From: Erythroxylum novogranatense | Taxonomy: Eukaryota > Streptophyta > Magnoliopsida > Malpighiales > Erythroxylaceae | Length of the DNA stretch: 64,000 nucleotides | Reading direction: 5' to 3' | NCBI GenBank assembly: GCA_029891385.1 | Contig: CM057228.1 | Location: 69,083,523 to 69,147,522, forward strand | Part shown: in pieces, positions 1-10,629 of the stretch | How positions within the stretch are numbered: position 1 is the first letter of the stretch | Layout: every line of letters starts with the position of its first letter | The notes under the pieces: generated by a model | The model's input: only the letters and a program-made list of their open reading frames with translations | Told to the model about the DNA's origin: nothing | The model's database searches: none | Program-made: the position numbers and the translations under genes

Positions 1-2072
1 TTTGGATGTTTATTAATTAGGGAATTTTTTTTCATGGATTAGGGAATTTAAGTGAGGCAATGGAGAAATTGATGCTTTGGACAAGTTTCTAGTATGGAAA
101 TGAGGTGGGTACCATGTTTATATGTTGAATTATAAGTTAATTATGAGTTTTCGAAAAATCAAGAAGTGAAATGTTTTGTAAAATTATTGTATATGTTTTC
201 AAAAAATGAAGAAAGGAAGTATTGAATTGTATTGTTTCTGAATGTTTTTGGAAAATGGTTTCAAGTTTGAAACGATATGAGAAATTAAGAAAATTTATGA
301 AATTCCTTACTTATGAATGAAGTAATAAATTATGATTTTAAGCAATTGCTATGATTTTTGCATTCCTTGTTTGTGCATGATTGAGAAATTGAATATGAAT
401 TTGATTGTTATGAGATTTATTGATGAATTGAGATTACATTTGGGTTGCTATATGATATGTGTATGAAAAATTAAGTTTTCGAAACATGCCTTCGGGTAAT
501 CCGATTTTCAAGTGTGAAATGTGTTATGTGGGTTTGGCTAGGTCCCATAAGTTGAGTCAAGTGCACTTGTCTGTTTTTAAAGGCTTCTCCCGTCTGCCCG
601 CTAGTGGTATTGGAGCTTCGTTTCGGACTCCCATAAGTTCACGGCTACACTGGACCGCTATGCGGGAAAGTGTAGTATGTTCTATTCACGGCTGCACAGG
701 ACCGTTATACGGGAATGTGCAATACGTTCTGTTTTGGACCAACCCAAACCATTCTGATGTGTTTATGTGTTTTTGATTTTGTTTGTATTCGTGATGCATT
801 CATGTTTTGAATCATTCATGAATTGTGAAAAAAATTGAGATTCTGGAAAAATAACTTTTGAGTGTTTCAACCGAGAAATTTTGAAATTGTTTATGAATGA
901 TTTGAAAAGTTGAAAAGTTAAGAAATAAGCTTTTGATGAATTTTCTACCGTGGGATTTTTATAAAAGGGCAAAAGTTTTGAGAAATGATTTTTGCTTATT
1001 TTTTGATTTATAAACATGATATCCACGAGCTGTAAAGCTCACCCCCTCCTTTCATCCCTATCTCTAGGTATCGAGCAGGAGATCGGATGAAAGAAAGTCA
1101 AGGCATTTTGATCGATTTTTGCATAGCTTGTAATTTGAGTAATTTGGCTTTTGGTTTTTGGTTTGTAACTGGCGCTGAATTCCATTAATATTTTTGTAAG
1201 CATTTATATCACGATGTAAATGAATTATGGACTTGTGTGTGGAATTGAGATATAGATTTGTGTATGGTGATGATATATGAATGAGATTGATTGAATTATG
1301 GATTTGTATATGAAATAGAATAGTGAATTATGGTTTTATATATATATTGAATATTGATTGTGTTTGGATTCCGGACAGGAGGTCCGATGATTCTGGTTAT
1401 TGATTGAGAATTATTGAGGTGTTATAGGTTTAGAAATGTGTTTGATTATGTTGGGATTCGGGACAGGAGGTCCGATGAATTGCGTGGTTTGAGCTGAAAT
1501 ATTGAAGTGCCTTTTTGTGTATGAATTGTGGATATAGAGATATGTGTTTTAAGTGTCTTTTGGCAAAAGAAAAATAAGATTTGGTTAAAAAGAAGAATTA
1601 TGAGATAAGCATGAATGTGAAAGATAAAATATTTGAGTTTATGGAATTGATAAATTCCAAATGGGGAATTGGAATGGCTTTGATTAAAGATGAAAAAAAA
1701 ATTTATACCGGTTTCGAATCGGTTTAGTCTAAGATTTCCAACGCGATGTTTTTCTAAAGTATGAGTTCATGGATGTCGGAAATTTGATTCCGTTTGATTG
1801 AACCATTTGTGTGCTTTGAGATGTTTCTTTTGCCTATTGATTCGATTCGCTTTCGATTCTCACACCTTTTGATTGAATTCGATTCGATTCGATTCTTACG
1901 CCTTTTGATTTGATTTGCTTTCTTTGACTTTTGCCATATGTTTCCGCTTCGGATTCTTTTGCTCTTGATTTTGAATCCGTTCTTTCACTTTGGATCTATT
2001 CCTTGGTTTCGCTTTTCGCTTCCGTTTTTCGTTTTTCCGGTTGGGGTCCGGTTCCGAAATCGGGTCCCAACA
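1..2072 (+). mobile_element. Ty3/gypsy LTR, family L1 (copy E), left end outside window
   Basis: This is non-coding LTR sequence read on the + strand. Its right end, GGGTCCCAACA (2062-2072), matches the inverted ends at 24544, 27723 and 33934. It is collinear, in reverse complement, with 24544 to about 26505. Shared landmarks include CGGACAGGAGGTCCG at 1372-1386, the stretch around 1021-1085 that precedes a run of C/T, and the twin hairpins at 645-722. No primer-binding site follows the terminus, so it is a 3' or solo LTR rather than a 5' LTR. It interrupts a - strand gypsy protease gene. AGTCT (2073-2077) should be one copy of the target duplication; the other copy would lie left of the window. 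Confidence 0.8.
645..722 (+). repeat. Twin 31-nt hairpins in L1 LTR copy E
   Basis: Two consecutive hairpins start at 645 and 692, 47 nt apart. Each has a 7-nt outer arm, 3 unpaired, a 4-nt inner arm, a 3-nt loop, then the mates. First: CTACACT (645-651) pairs with AGTGTAG (669-675), and CCGC (655-658) with GCGG (662-665). Second: CTGCACA (692-698) pairs with TGTGCA (716-721) with the last pair lost, and CCGT (702-705) with ACGG (709-712). The arms differ between the two units but still pair. The same arrangement recurs at 5060-5138, 25790-25867, 29163-29240 and 38446-38476. Confidence 0.8.
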
Positions 2073-2830
2073 AGTCTTCTGGAAACACATATGGAAATTC
2101 CATTACAACCAAAAAATTGTCTAACCTCCCTTCATTCACTTTAGTGTCCACAATATGAATCAAGAAGGCTTCACAACCTTTTCTCATCATCCTGCTAGCT
2201 AACAAAGTTGAAACAATTCTTAGTGATAGCGTTTTCTTGTCTCCTCTGATAATCACCTTCTCTCCATTGCTCAGATCAAATTCCACTTCCTTGAGGCTAC
2301 AATATAAATTTGCATAATTGTGGGATCCATTCTCAGTATCACATCTAGATCTTTTAGCTCTAGAGGCAGTAAATCCACTACCAGTCTAGCACCCTCAATG
2401 AAGAGTTCACAACCCCTATACACTTGATTGATTTTCACATTCCTCTTAGAGGAGTACTAGCAATCAAGGGATTATCCAATGACACCAATTTAACATCATG
2501 TAAAATCATGCTTGCAGAAACAAATGAATGTGTGGAGCCAGAATCGATCAAGACATATACTTTAGAATTAAATAACTGAGCTATACCCGTAACAACTTCA
2601 GGTGCAGCTGCAACTTCCTCTCTGATCATGGCAAACACCCTTGCCTGTGCCTGCCCCTTTTTCCTTCCTAGAGGAATAGCCTTCCTTGCAGCTCTATAAC
2701 TTCTCACCTCAGTAATTGGCCTGTTCCCACTATTTCTGCTCTCCTTGGAGCTTGTAACTACTACCCCTCTTGCCTTGTTACTTGGGGATAGTCCCTGATC
2801 ATGTGTCCCTTCTCTCCGTATTGAAAGCAT
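2073..2830 (-). pseudogene. Ty3/gypsy aspartic protease region, truncated by an LTR insertion
   Basis: On the - strand this reads as the protease part of a gypsy polyprotein. The active-site motif LIDSGSTHSFVS lies near 2530-2565, with an intact Asp-Ser-Gly. The following part, up to residues VVMEFPYVFPEDL, is the spacer that normally leads into reverse transcriptase. At that point (2072/2073) the reading frame runs into the L1 LTR, so RT, RNase H and integrase are missing. The frame continues by chance into LTR sequence, giving a chimeric tail (GPDFGTGPQPEKRKTEAK). Reading frames at 2830-2435 and 2286-2073 are offset, so a frameshift or stop lies near 2300-2435. The gag part lies directly upstream (2700-3899). 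Confidence 0.85.
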
Positions 2831-3899
2831 GCTCTAGGTAACTTGAAGCACTCTCCTTTGTGAAACTTCCCACAATGCTCACATTGGGGGTTCGTGTACA
2901 TGTTCCTCTCTGTCCTGCTATTTCCTCCTACAGTTGAGGCTTCCACTAAAACTGCCCTTGATTGCTTATTTTTAGCTGAAGCACTACTCCCCACCTCACT
3001 TTGTGCGAGGAAGCTCTTCATACCCTTCTCAGGAATTGGAGCACTTATCCCCTTCTTGGAAGACTGCTCCCTGTTCTTCCTCTTCTTATTCACTTCATAC
3101 TTGATATTCTCCAGTTTCTCAGCTTGGAGTGCAGCATCTACCAACTGCTGGTAGTTACAAAAATTGTGGATCAAGACTTTCTCCTTAATCCCTAAATGAA
3201 GCCCTCCCTCAAACTTACGGTACTTGTCTTCCTCATTTTCCTCAATCTTAGCTACATATCGGGAAAGCTAGGTGAACTTTAGCTTATACTCACTCACACA
3301 CATGTCCCTCTATGTGAGATTCAAAAACTCCCTAGCCTTTTCTTGTACATAAACTCTGAAGAGGTACTTCTTCTCGAAAGCTTACAAAAAGTCCCTCCAT
3401 GTCAATACTGGCGGTATGTCCTGACTGTGGGGCACTAACTCCCACCAATGGAGCGCATCCCCCTATAGTAAACTGGCTGAATAGTCTAACTTCTCTTCGT
3501 CAGAACACTTCATCTGAACCAGGACTCTCTCGATCCTCTTCAACCATGCTTTAGCCTCTTTAAGGTTGTTAGTCCTGTTGAAATCCACAGCTCCATACTT
3601 GCAAACTTATCATATTGTCCACTCCTCTCTACTGTAGTGACCACCGAAACTTGTGACCCTTGGCCCATGGCATATGAGAAAGCCTGAGGAAAGGCTTGAA
3701 AGAACCGTGGATCCATGTGGTTTGCTTGAGGCATTAGTGGAGGCGGTGGAGGCACCTCATGTTGCATACTAGGTGCCCCAGAATCTGGAGCAGAGTGTGT
3801 TCCCGTGTCTTGTGGGATATTGGATTCATTTGTGCTCCCTTGGTGATAACAAGATCGAGTCATAGCTCCTTGAATTCTCTTTCTAGGCAACATTTTCAC
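2700..3899 (-). pseudogene. Ty3/gypsy gag with degenerate zinc knuckle
   Basis: The first Met at 3899 opens a Pro/Gln-rich leader with a PPPPPLMPQ stretch. From about 3640 to 3180 the sequence can be read, with stops and shifts, as a retrotransposon gag core. The core is followed by a basic linker and a CCHC zinc knuckle near 2790-2840. The knuckle reads CFQYGEKGHMIRDY: the second and last Cys are Tyr, each explained by one TGY-to-TAY change, so zinc binding is probably lost. It lies 200 nt downstream of the primer site at 4101-4111, as expected for gag. Several in-frame stops make it non-functional. The lineage looks like a chromovirus-type gypsy (Del/Tekay-like), inferred from the protease-to-RT spacer only. 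Confidence 0.8.
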
Positions 3900-4100
3900 T
3901 CCTTCAATATAAAATCATTTAAAATCCTTAGTTTATGTAAAACAATTTGAAATAATGTAAAACAATTTAAATCATATAAAATAATTTCAAATCATGTGAA
4001 ACAATTCAAAATAATGCAAGTTACTTATTTAAAACAATGCATATTCATTTCATATCTTAGACTACCTATTACATACCTAGGATATGTCTAAACCTAGTTT

Positions 4101-4111
4101 CTCTGATACCA
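4101..4111 (-). other. Primer-binding site (initiator Met tRNA type) of the L2 gypsy element
   Basis: The - strand reads TGGTATCAGAG, complementary to the 3' end of initiator Met tRNA. It lies five nt after the LTR terminus (GGGGTCCAACA, ending at 4117) and upstream of the gag at 3899. It marks where minus-strand cDNA would start. Confidence 0.85.
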
Positions 4112-4116
4112 TAGGA

Positions 4117-6469
4117 TGTTGGACCCCGTTACCGAAGTCTAACTATTAGGAAGTTATGAAGTGTGTAGTTGGGTCATGGAGGAAAAACTTAGAACTTAGG
4201 AGCTAAACCCTTCGGAAGCAAGGCGGGTTCGTCGCGGCGAACTGATGGGAATAACCCCACTAACCCCTTAAGGGGAAGTTCACCATGGCGAGCGATTGAA
4301 CTTCACTGCGGTAAACCTGAAAATTTATCTTCGCCGCGGAAAAGTTGCGACATCAACGAAAAAATATAGCTTCGGGTCAAATACACTGTTGTGAACTCTT
4401 GGCTTCGCCACCACAAAACCTACAGGACAAACCCAAAAATCCCAACTTCCTATCATACTAAATGCAAACATATATTCCTTTAACCACCCTCATCAATTCC
4501 ATCTAAAGACAAAATGAACTTGAACATAACCACAAGCAAATTTCCAAATTCTTAATCTCATTTGTAAATCGAATGCAATTTGAAATAGTTGAAAGCTAAG
4601 AGCAAACATCAACCATATTTCGTTAATATCCAAAAGAAGAGTTTTACAAAGCTTTAATGGGCATTTCAAGCCACATTACATCATAATAATAAAAAATACA
4701 TAGTTTGCAAAAAAGTAGAATAGCTTAAAATGCGATTAAATCCTTGTTTTACAAAAACTAACTTCAAATACAAAATAAACCTAATCGGAGTGGTGCCTTG
4801 ACTCTTGACTACTCGATCTCTTGCTCCTCCTCTGAAGATAAGACAGAATGGGAGGGGGTGAGCTTAAAGCTTGTGGGTAACAATTTTATAACCGGTAACA
4901 AGCAAAGCCATTGTAAAACTTCATATGGAATCATAAAGCAAATATTTTCCAAATTCTCATTTATAAAGCAATTTGTAAGCAATATAATTCATGCATTCAA
5001 CACATTTGTCAACACATAGCACATCAAAATGGTTTGGGTGGATCCAAAAATAGAATGTACGACACATTTCTATATAATATTCCTGTGTAGCCATGAACAA
5101 AATGTACTATCGCAATCCCATTTAATGGTCTTGCGTAGTTGTGAACTTATGGGAGTCCATAAAGAAACTTCATGCCACTAGCGGGCAGGTTGGAGAAGCT
5201 TTTTGTCAAAGTCCACTTGACTTAACTTAGGGGACCACCACAAACCCACATAACCATGCATTTCACATCTTGTAAACATATTGCCTCAAACGACATTTTT
5301 TTTCCGAAACTTGATTTCATAAACATAACATGGTTCCAAAAATCAATATCCTTTCAAAATCATTTCCATCATTCATTTCATAAACTTATAACACAATTCA
5401 TATACAAACATGTGGCACATTCTCAAAGCATTCAGAAAGTCTTAGCGACATATTTGTAACACAATTGAAAACATTTAAATTTTCTTGGTTTGGAAGAAAC
5501 ATTAGGGGCTTATTACTAAATTATAAAAATGTAACCCACCTTAAATTCCTTATAACTTGTTCAAAGAAGCCTCTCCTCTTGCTCCTCTTGCCTCTCTTGA
5601 TTTCCTTAAACAATAATCAAAAAATTCCATTCAATTTGGTTTAGTATCGGAAAGTTATTCATCAAACATTTTCGAACTGTTCTTATGATGAAATCGTATT
5701 CTGTGCTCAAATTCTACCCAAAAATTGAATTTATTAAAGACTAAATTAGAACTCGATTTCATCAAAAAATTTGTAGCCCTATATCTCTAGTTTACTCCAA
5801 ATCAAAAACCATTCCATTTGGATAACTATAGAAAAAGTTATGTCTAAATACCAAAACATGTTTGAGCTTTGTAGGAGAAACTTTGCCGTGGCGAATCAAA
5901 AAGTTGGCCGCAATAAACTTTGATTTCTTTCAATGTTGGCTGTGGTAAACTAAAGAGTTGGTCGCGATGAACTTTCGCAGAAGCTCGACTCTTCTCTCAA
6001 AATTTTCCAGATTCTCACCCTATTCAACCTCATTTCGCATCTAACTATCACCTAAATATGTTTCATTCTTCAAATCAAGAAAAAAGATGTTTATACTTAG
6101 TTTATTCAGCTTCAAATTCTTCAAACCCTTTAAGATCTCCAAAAACCCTAGTTTTTCTCTTCTTTTCCTCTCCTTCGATGACACTCTCCTTCTTTCTCTC
6201 TTCTCACTCACAATTTTTTTAAATTAAACTCTTAATAATCATAAAATGCCCCTTTTGCCCTCCATTATAAGCCATATGTCTTTAACCTTAAGTGATCTGC
6301 CAATTTTTCCCTTCATATGTTCTTATTATCTTAACACTTTAGTTCCATTAATCCAAGCAATAAATTCTACTAACTATGAAATAATAATTAACTCCACAAA
6401 TTAATCCATTAAAATCTCATCATTCATTTAAATCATGCTTAATTAAAGAAAAAAATATGAGGGCCAGCA
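4117..6469 (-). mobile_element. Ty3/gypsy LTR, family L2 (copy D2), 2353 bp
   Basis: On the - strand the LTR starts TGCTGGCCCTCA at 6469 and ends GGGGTCCAACA at 4117, followed by the primer site. A polypurine tract (AAAAGGGGGAGAAA) lies immediately upstream at 6470-6487, so this one LTR has both a 3'-LTR and a 5'-LTR context. Inside are the twin hairpins (5060-5138) and two clusters of CpG-rich palindromes (about 4231-4351 and 5883-5968). A TATA-like stretch lies near 6265, with a purine-rich leader (in LTR sense) near 6150-6230. No ORF in it looks like a protein. Confidence 0.75.
5060..5138. repeat. Twin hairpins in L2 LTR copy D2
   Basis: These have the same geometry and 47-nt spacing as in family L1, but different stem sequences. 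Unit 1: CGACACA (5060-5066) with TGTGTAG (5084-5090), six of seven pairs. Unit 2: CTA-CGCAA (5107-5115, one bulged T at 5110) pairs with TTGCGTAG (5131-5138), and CCAT (5118-5121) with ATGG (5125-5128). Family L1 has CTACACT/AGTGTAG and CCGC/GCGG at these positions, so both arms have changed together. Confidence 0.75.
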
Positions 6470-6490
6470 TTTCTCCCCCTTTTAAAAGAA
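6470..6490 (-). other. Polypurine tract before LTR D2, at a recombination joint
   Basis: The - strand reads TTCTTTTAAAAGGGGGAGAA, then the LTR start. This tract normally primes plus-strand DNA just 5' of a 3' LTR. Upstream of it, at 6491, the sequence changes abruptly to the interior of another L2 LTR rather than pol, so an internal region has been deleted or recombined away. Confidence 0.7.
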
Positions 6491-7584
6491 CGTACTACAT
6501 ATTTCCCCTAAAGGTCCTGTGTAGCCATAAACAAAACGTACTAACGTAATCCCAAATAATGGTTTTGTGTAATTGTGAACTTTTGGAAGTCCATAAAGGA
6601 GCTCCATGCCACTAGCAGGTAGGCGGGAGAAGCCTTTTGTCAATGTGCACTTAACTTAACTTAGGAGACCACCACAAACCCACATAATCATGTATTTCAC
6701 ATCTTGTAAGCATATTGCCCAAAATAGCACTTTTTCAAATCTTGACTTTTCATAGACATGAGATATTTCAAAAACATGATTTCATAAACATGATATCTTT
6801 TTTAAAAAAATCACTTTCAAGCCTTTTCATAAATCATCACACGATTCATAAAATAACATATTGAAATTTCTCAAATCATTCAAAAGCAATAGTTACAACA
6901 CTTATGATGCAATTGAAATCATTAAACTTCTTTGATTCAAAAAAAACATTATTGGCTTATTTACTCTATTATAAACATGTACCCACCTTGATTTCCTTGC
7001 TTATAGACTTGCTCAAAATGCCTCTTCTCTTGTTCCTCTTGCCTCTTTTGATCCCCTTTATACAAGAACAAAAATCCCACTCGATAGGGTTTTCAATTGA
7101 AAATCCCACAAAGCACAATCACTAAAAGTGGTTCTAGAATACTTAAACCCATGCATTTTTTAAACTCCATGAACAAAATTCCTTCCATAGATCCAAAAGA
7201 TTTAAAAATGATCTTACCTTGATTCTTCACCAAATGAAGAGATCTTTGGCTTAAATAAAAATTGTTCTCTTCTTCTACCTTTTTGTCTTCTTGAACCACT
7301 GGAAATCTCTCTCAAAAACTAAGAAATGAATAAACCCTAACTCAACTCTCTTCTTTTCTCTCAACGTCTAAAATTCTCTTCTCTTTCTTTCTTATTTTCT
7401 CTCCATCTCTCCCAAATCATCTTTTGCCTTCTCTTAAATACAAGACTACATTTCTTTCTTCCATTTCTACCCTTAATGAGTCGAAAAAGTCCATTTTACC
7501 CTTCCTTATAGATTTATACTTTTTTAACCTTAAAATTGGTTAAATCATGTTTATTCATCAAGAAAAAAAATTTGGAGGCCAACA
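6491..7584 (-). mobile_element. Truncated L2 LTR (copy D1)
   Basis: It starts TGTTGGCCTCC on the - strand at 7584 and is collinear with the first 1.4 kb of copy D2 (for example 7000-7070 with 5525-5600). It stops at 6491 inside the first twin hairpin region (CTACATA 6495-6501 with TGTGTAG 6518-6524), where it meets the polypurine tract of D2. The second hairpin, at 6541-6572, keeps the bulge seen in D2. It lies 3' of pol-end and polypurine remnants, so it was a 3' LTR. Confidence 0.7.
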
Positions 7585-7696
7585 TTTTTGCCTCTCTTAA
7601 AAGAATTTTGTCCTCAAAATTCTTACGTAACTGATCTAGGGGCAAGGGTATGTCTCCTCCACTTATGCTCCTCTGTTTTCCATTTAACTTCATCAC
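7585..7696 (-). pseudogene. Relic of the gypsy pol C-terminus plus polypurine tract
   Basis: On the - strand a short frame reads NFEDKILLREAKM just before AAGAGAGGCAAAAA and the LTR start at 7584. An acidic FEDE-like end followed by a purine tract is the usual close of plant gypsy polyproteins. The parallel site in family L1 (33336-33354) reads AATTTCGAGGACGAAATTC. Nothing upstream of about 7700 is recognisable as integrase, so only the last few codons survive. Confidence 0.55.
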
Positions 7697-10615
7697 TTAA
7701 ATAATTTCTTTCAAATGACCCTAGTCAACGGATTCAATCAATCCTTCAATGACTATATCACACTATCTTATCTGTTTCCTTAGTATACTTCCGATTACTC
7801 CCAATTTTCTACTTCCTGTGTCGATAACACCAATATCATATCATATCAATATTCTTAACATACTCACATCTAAGACATCTTTCATCAGTACCACTTCTCA
7901 TAATTATTTCATACAGACCAATTCATGTCGGGCTTAGCTAATCCCTTTTCTTAATTTGAGCACACCTTGGCATAGTGATACTCTCAGAGATAATTTATCT
8001 TTCACTAATATTTCACATCAATATAGTGTCAATACACTTAACTCTTATGTCTATCTTTCTATATTCCATGCCTTTGGCATTGATCCACCTAATTCATTCA
8101 TCTTTCTTGAATCACTTAATTTCTAATACAGATCAATTTCACTTATCAGCATCCTCTTAATCAATCCTAGCCTTCAACTAATTTTTGTGCCTTAATCCAT
8201 TCAAATATAACGGTGAACGACTCTTTCTATCATCTAACTCCTTATACAGTATTATAATGAAATCACTAGGATAATGATTATGATGCTTAAAGTCAAATAG
8301 AACTATACATTGATTTCATGTTCGTATAAACTCCATCATATAGGCTTTAAGCATATCTTTGACAGTTAAGACCGTCGGCAATTCAAACATTTAGTCACTT
8401 GATTCTACACTCGCTAAATGATGTTCTGACGTATTCCTACTGGGATGTATATCATGGGTTGTTATTTATGTTCATCTAACAATCTCTTTGCTCTATCATC
8501 TTTATCAATTACACATACTTCTTATTTCAATCACAAAGTATCATTTTTTTCCTATTTGAACTCAAAATTCATATCTATTTTCAATCGCTCAATAAGATTC
8601 ACAATTATGGATCCTCAATTTTAGGCTTTGTTAATTCTTTCATGTCAAACTGATCTTAAACTTCAATAGCTAATAGTACTTTGAATTGCCCAAAATTTGA
8701 CTTAACATTATATTCTTTTTATTGCATTAGGTTTGGTAACCTCCAAATCTAAACTTGTGACACACTACTATTGAATTTTCTATCCAATGCATCATATTAC
8801 AACACTAGTTTTACTGGGAAATACTCATTTGCACATCAAAATCTTCCAGTAACTCTATTCACTGTCTCAATCTTGTATTTAATTCTTTCAAACTCAATAA
8901 TTACCCCAAACTTTATGATCTGTACATGTATATCTACATATCCCAGATGTTCCTATACATATACTATCTCCAAACTTTCAAAGCAATCACTACTATAGCA
9001 GCTCTAAATCATATATTGAATAGTCAACTTATAGGACGTTAGTTGTCTCCATACATATGAAATCATTTTATCATGCTGCATTAGATTTTATCCAATTTTC
9101 TTATACACCATCATTGTATACTATAAAAACTCCAAATCTATATGACATAATTAATATCAGAATAATTCCTCAAAATTCTCTTTACTTTCATTACTCATAT
9201 GATTTACACGTTTTTCTTCAAGTATTCAACTATTCTTCTCAAATTTTCGAATACCTTTAATATATCATCAAATTTTTGCTTAGATCGCTCTAATCTTCAA
9301 TACCATAGTACTATCGAGGCACTTGTTAACTCAAAACATTTATTATCAAACTCCATGTGCCCCCTGATTAGCTCTTGTAATTCCTTAAATAACTAATTCC
9401 TCCATGAGCTAACATTGTCTCACGTTATTTCCAATTTCCCAATTGACTTCCTTTTTTGATTGATTTTCTCAATTCATTCGATTTTCATATGGAATTATTC
9501 TACTGACTACTCATTCGTACTAATTTCTCCACACATTTCAATTTATTTTCAATCTTAACTTCCAGTGTTGTAATACATTCATCTTGTCAAATTTTATCTC
9601 CCGAACATAATATAATATGGACTTATATACTCATCATGGTAGAAATTAATATCTCCTCAATTGCAAGAATCCAATCACATAGTTGGATACATTACATCAA
9701 ACATAATGCATACACTCTTAGTAGCATATTCTTCATTTCATCCTTAAGCCTCTGCTAGGGATATGACTCCAATATTTACTTTTGAATCATTACGTATTCA
9801 TTTCCAATTTATTTTTTCATTGATCATTCTTAACATAAACTATCTGATCTGCTTAATCTAATTCAATGAAATTCTTCTTATAAAGAAGATTTCTTGCTAC
9901 TATCATCTATACAAGTTGTGCAATCTTTATCAATCATCTGTTATCATCATCACATTATCAGCTATTCTTAAGACCTCGGGAAGACCAATTTTTATCATTC
10001 TTACAAGTTCATAACATCTTACTTACCAAAACTCAATGAAGTAGTAAACATAATTACTGCCGCATATGTTTAGGCGGGTATCATCAAATTCATCCCATTT
10101 TGTCCACATATTTATCTCCATCAATTCACCAATTTATATCTTACATAATTAATACTTTGATCTCCATTGATCCTAGAGGATGTTTTTCACTTTATCTTTG
10201 AATTCATTACTCATTGTAACATCATCATCAATCTCAATTCCACTAATATCTTCTTATACCAGATCATAACTATTATCAAAATAATTAAACAATCATTTGA
10301 AATTCCAAGTTCAACCTTTCAATTCCACTTTGCTTGTACACCTTAAATCTAGTGATTTCCACCTATGTCTCTGTTTCTTCTCATTCAACTCATGAAAATA
10401 TTTTCAAATCCATATCGATTCAAGTACATATCTGCAACACAATTTCATCATCATATTCACTAACATAATCACAATTACTGAATCCATTTCTAACTTATCG
10501 GACTACATAATATCCATAAACTTTCATTTTCTCATATCATGAAAAAGTATCTTTTCTTTTCACTACTTCTATTTGACACATATTTCAAAAAATGCCTATG
10601 TAAGATCTCAATTCT
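7697..10615 (-). mobile_element. Non-coding internal region of an L2 element
   Basis: About 2.9 kb of very AT-rich DNA lie between the pol-end relic and a degenerate LTR end with primer-site remnant near 10615-10632 (- strand: TGGTTCAAAGCCC after CCCAACA). No frame longer than about 75 codons and no gag or pol motif is visible. The left part resembles the short internal region 33316-33933 of the L1 element (for example the 7715-7730 and 33385-33400 stretches). This suggests a non-autonomous, LARD-like interior or a very old, fully decayed pol. I cannot separate these two. Confidence 0.45.
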
Positions 10616-10629
10616 GGGCTTTGAACCAC

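Noticed and set aside
459..776. 105-codon + strand ORF in LTR copy E, containing Cys pairs
   Set aside because: It spans the twin hairpins; collinear LTR copies (A, B, C) do not keep the frame.
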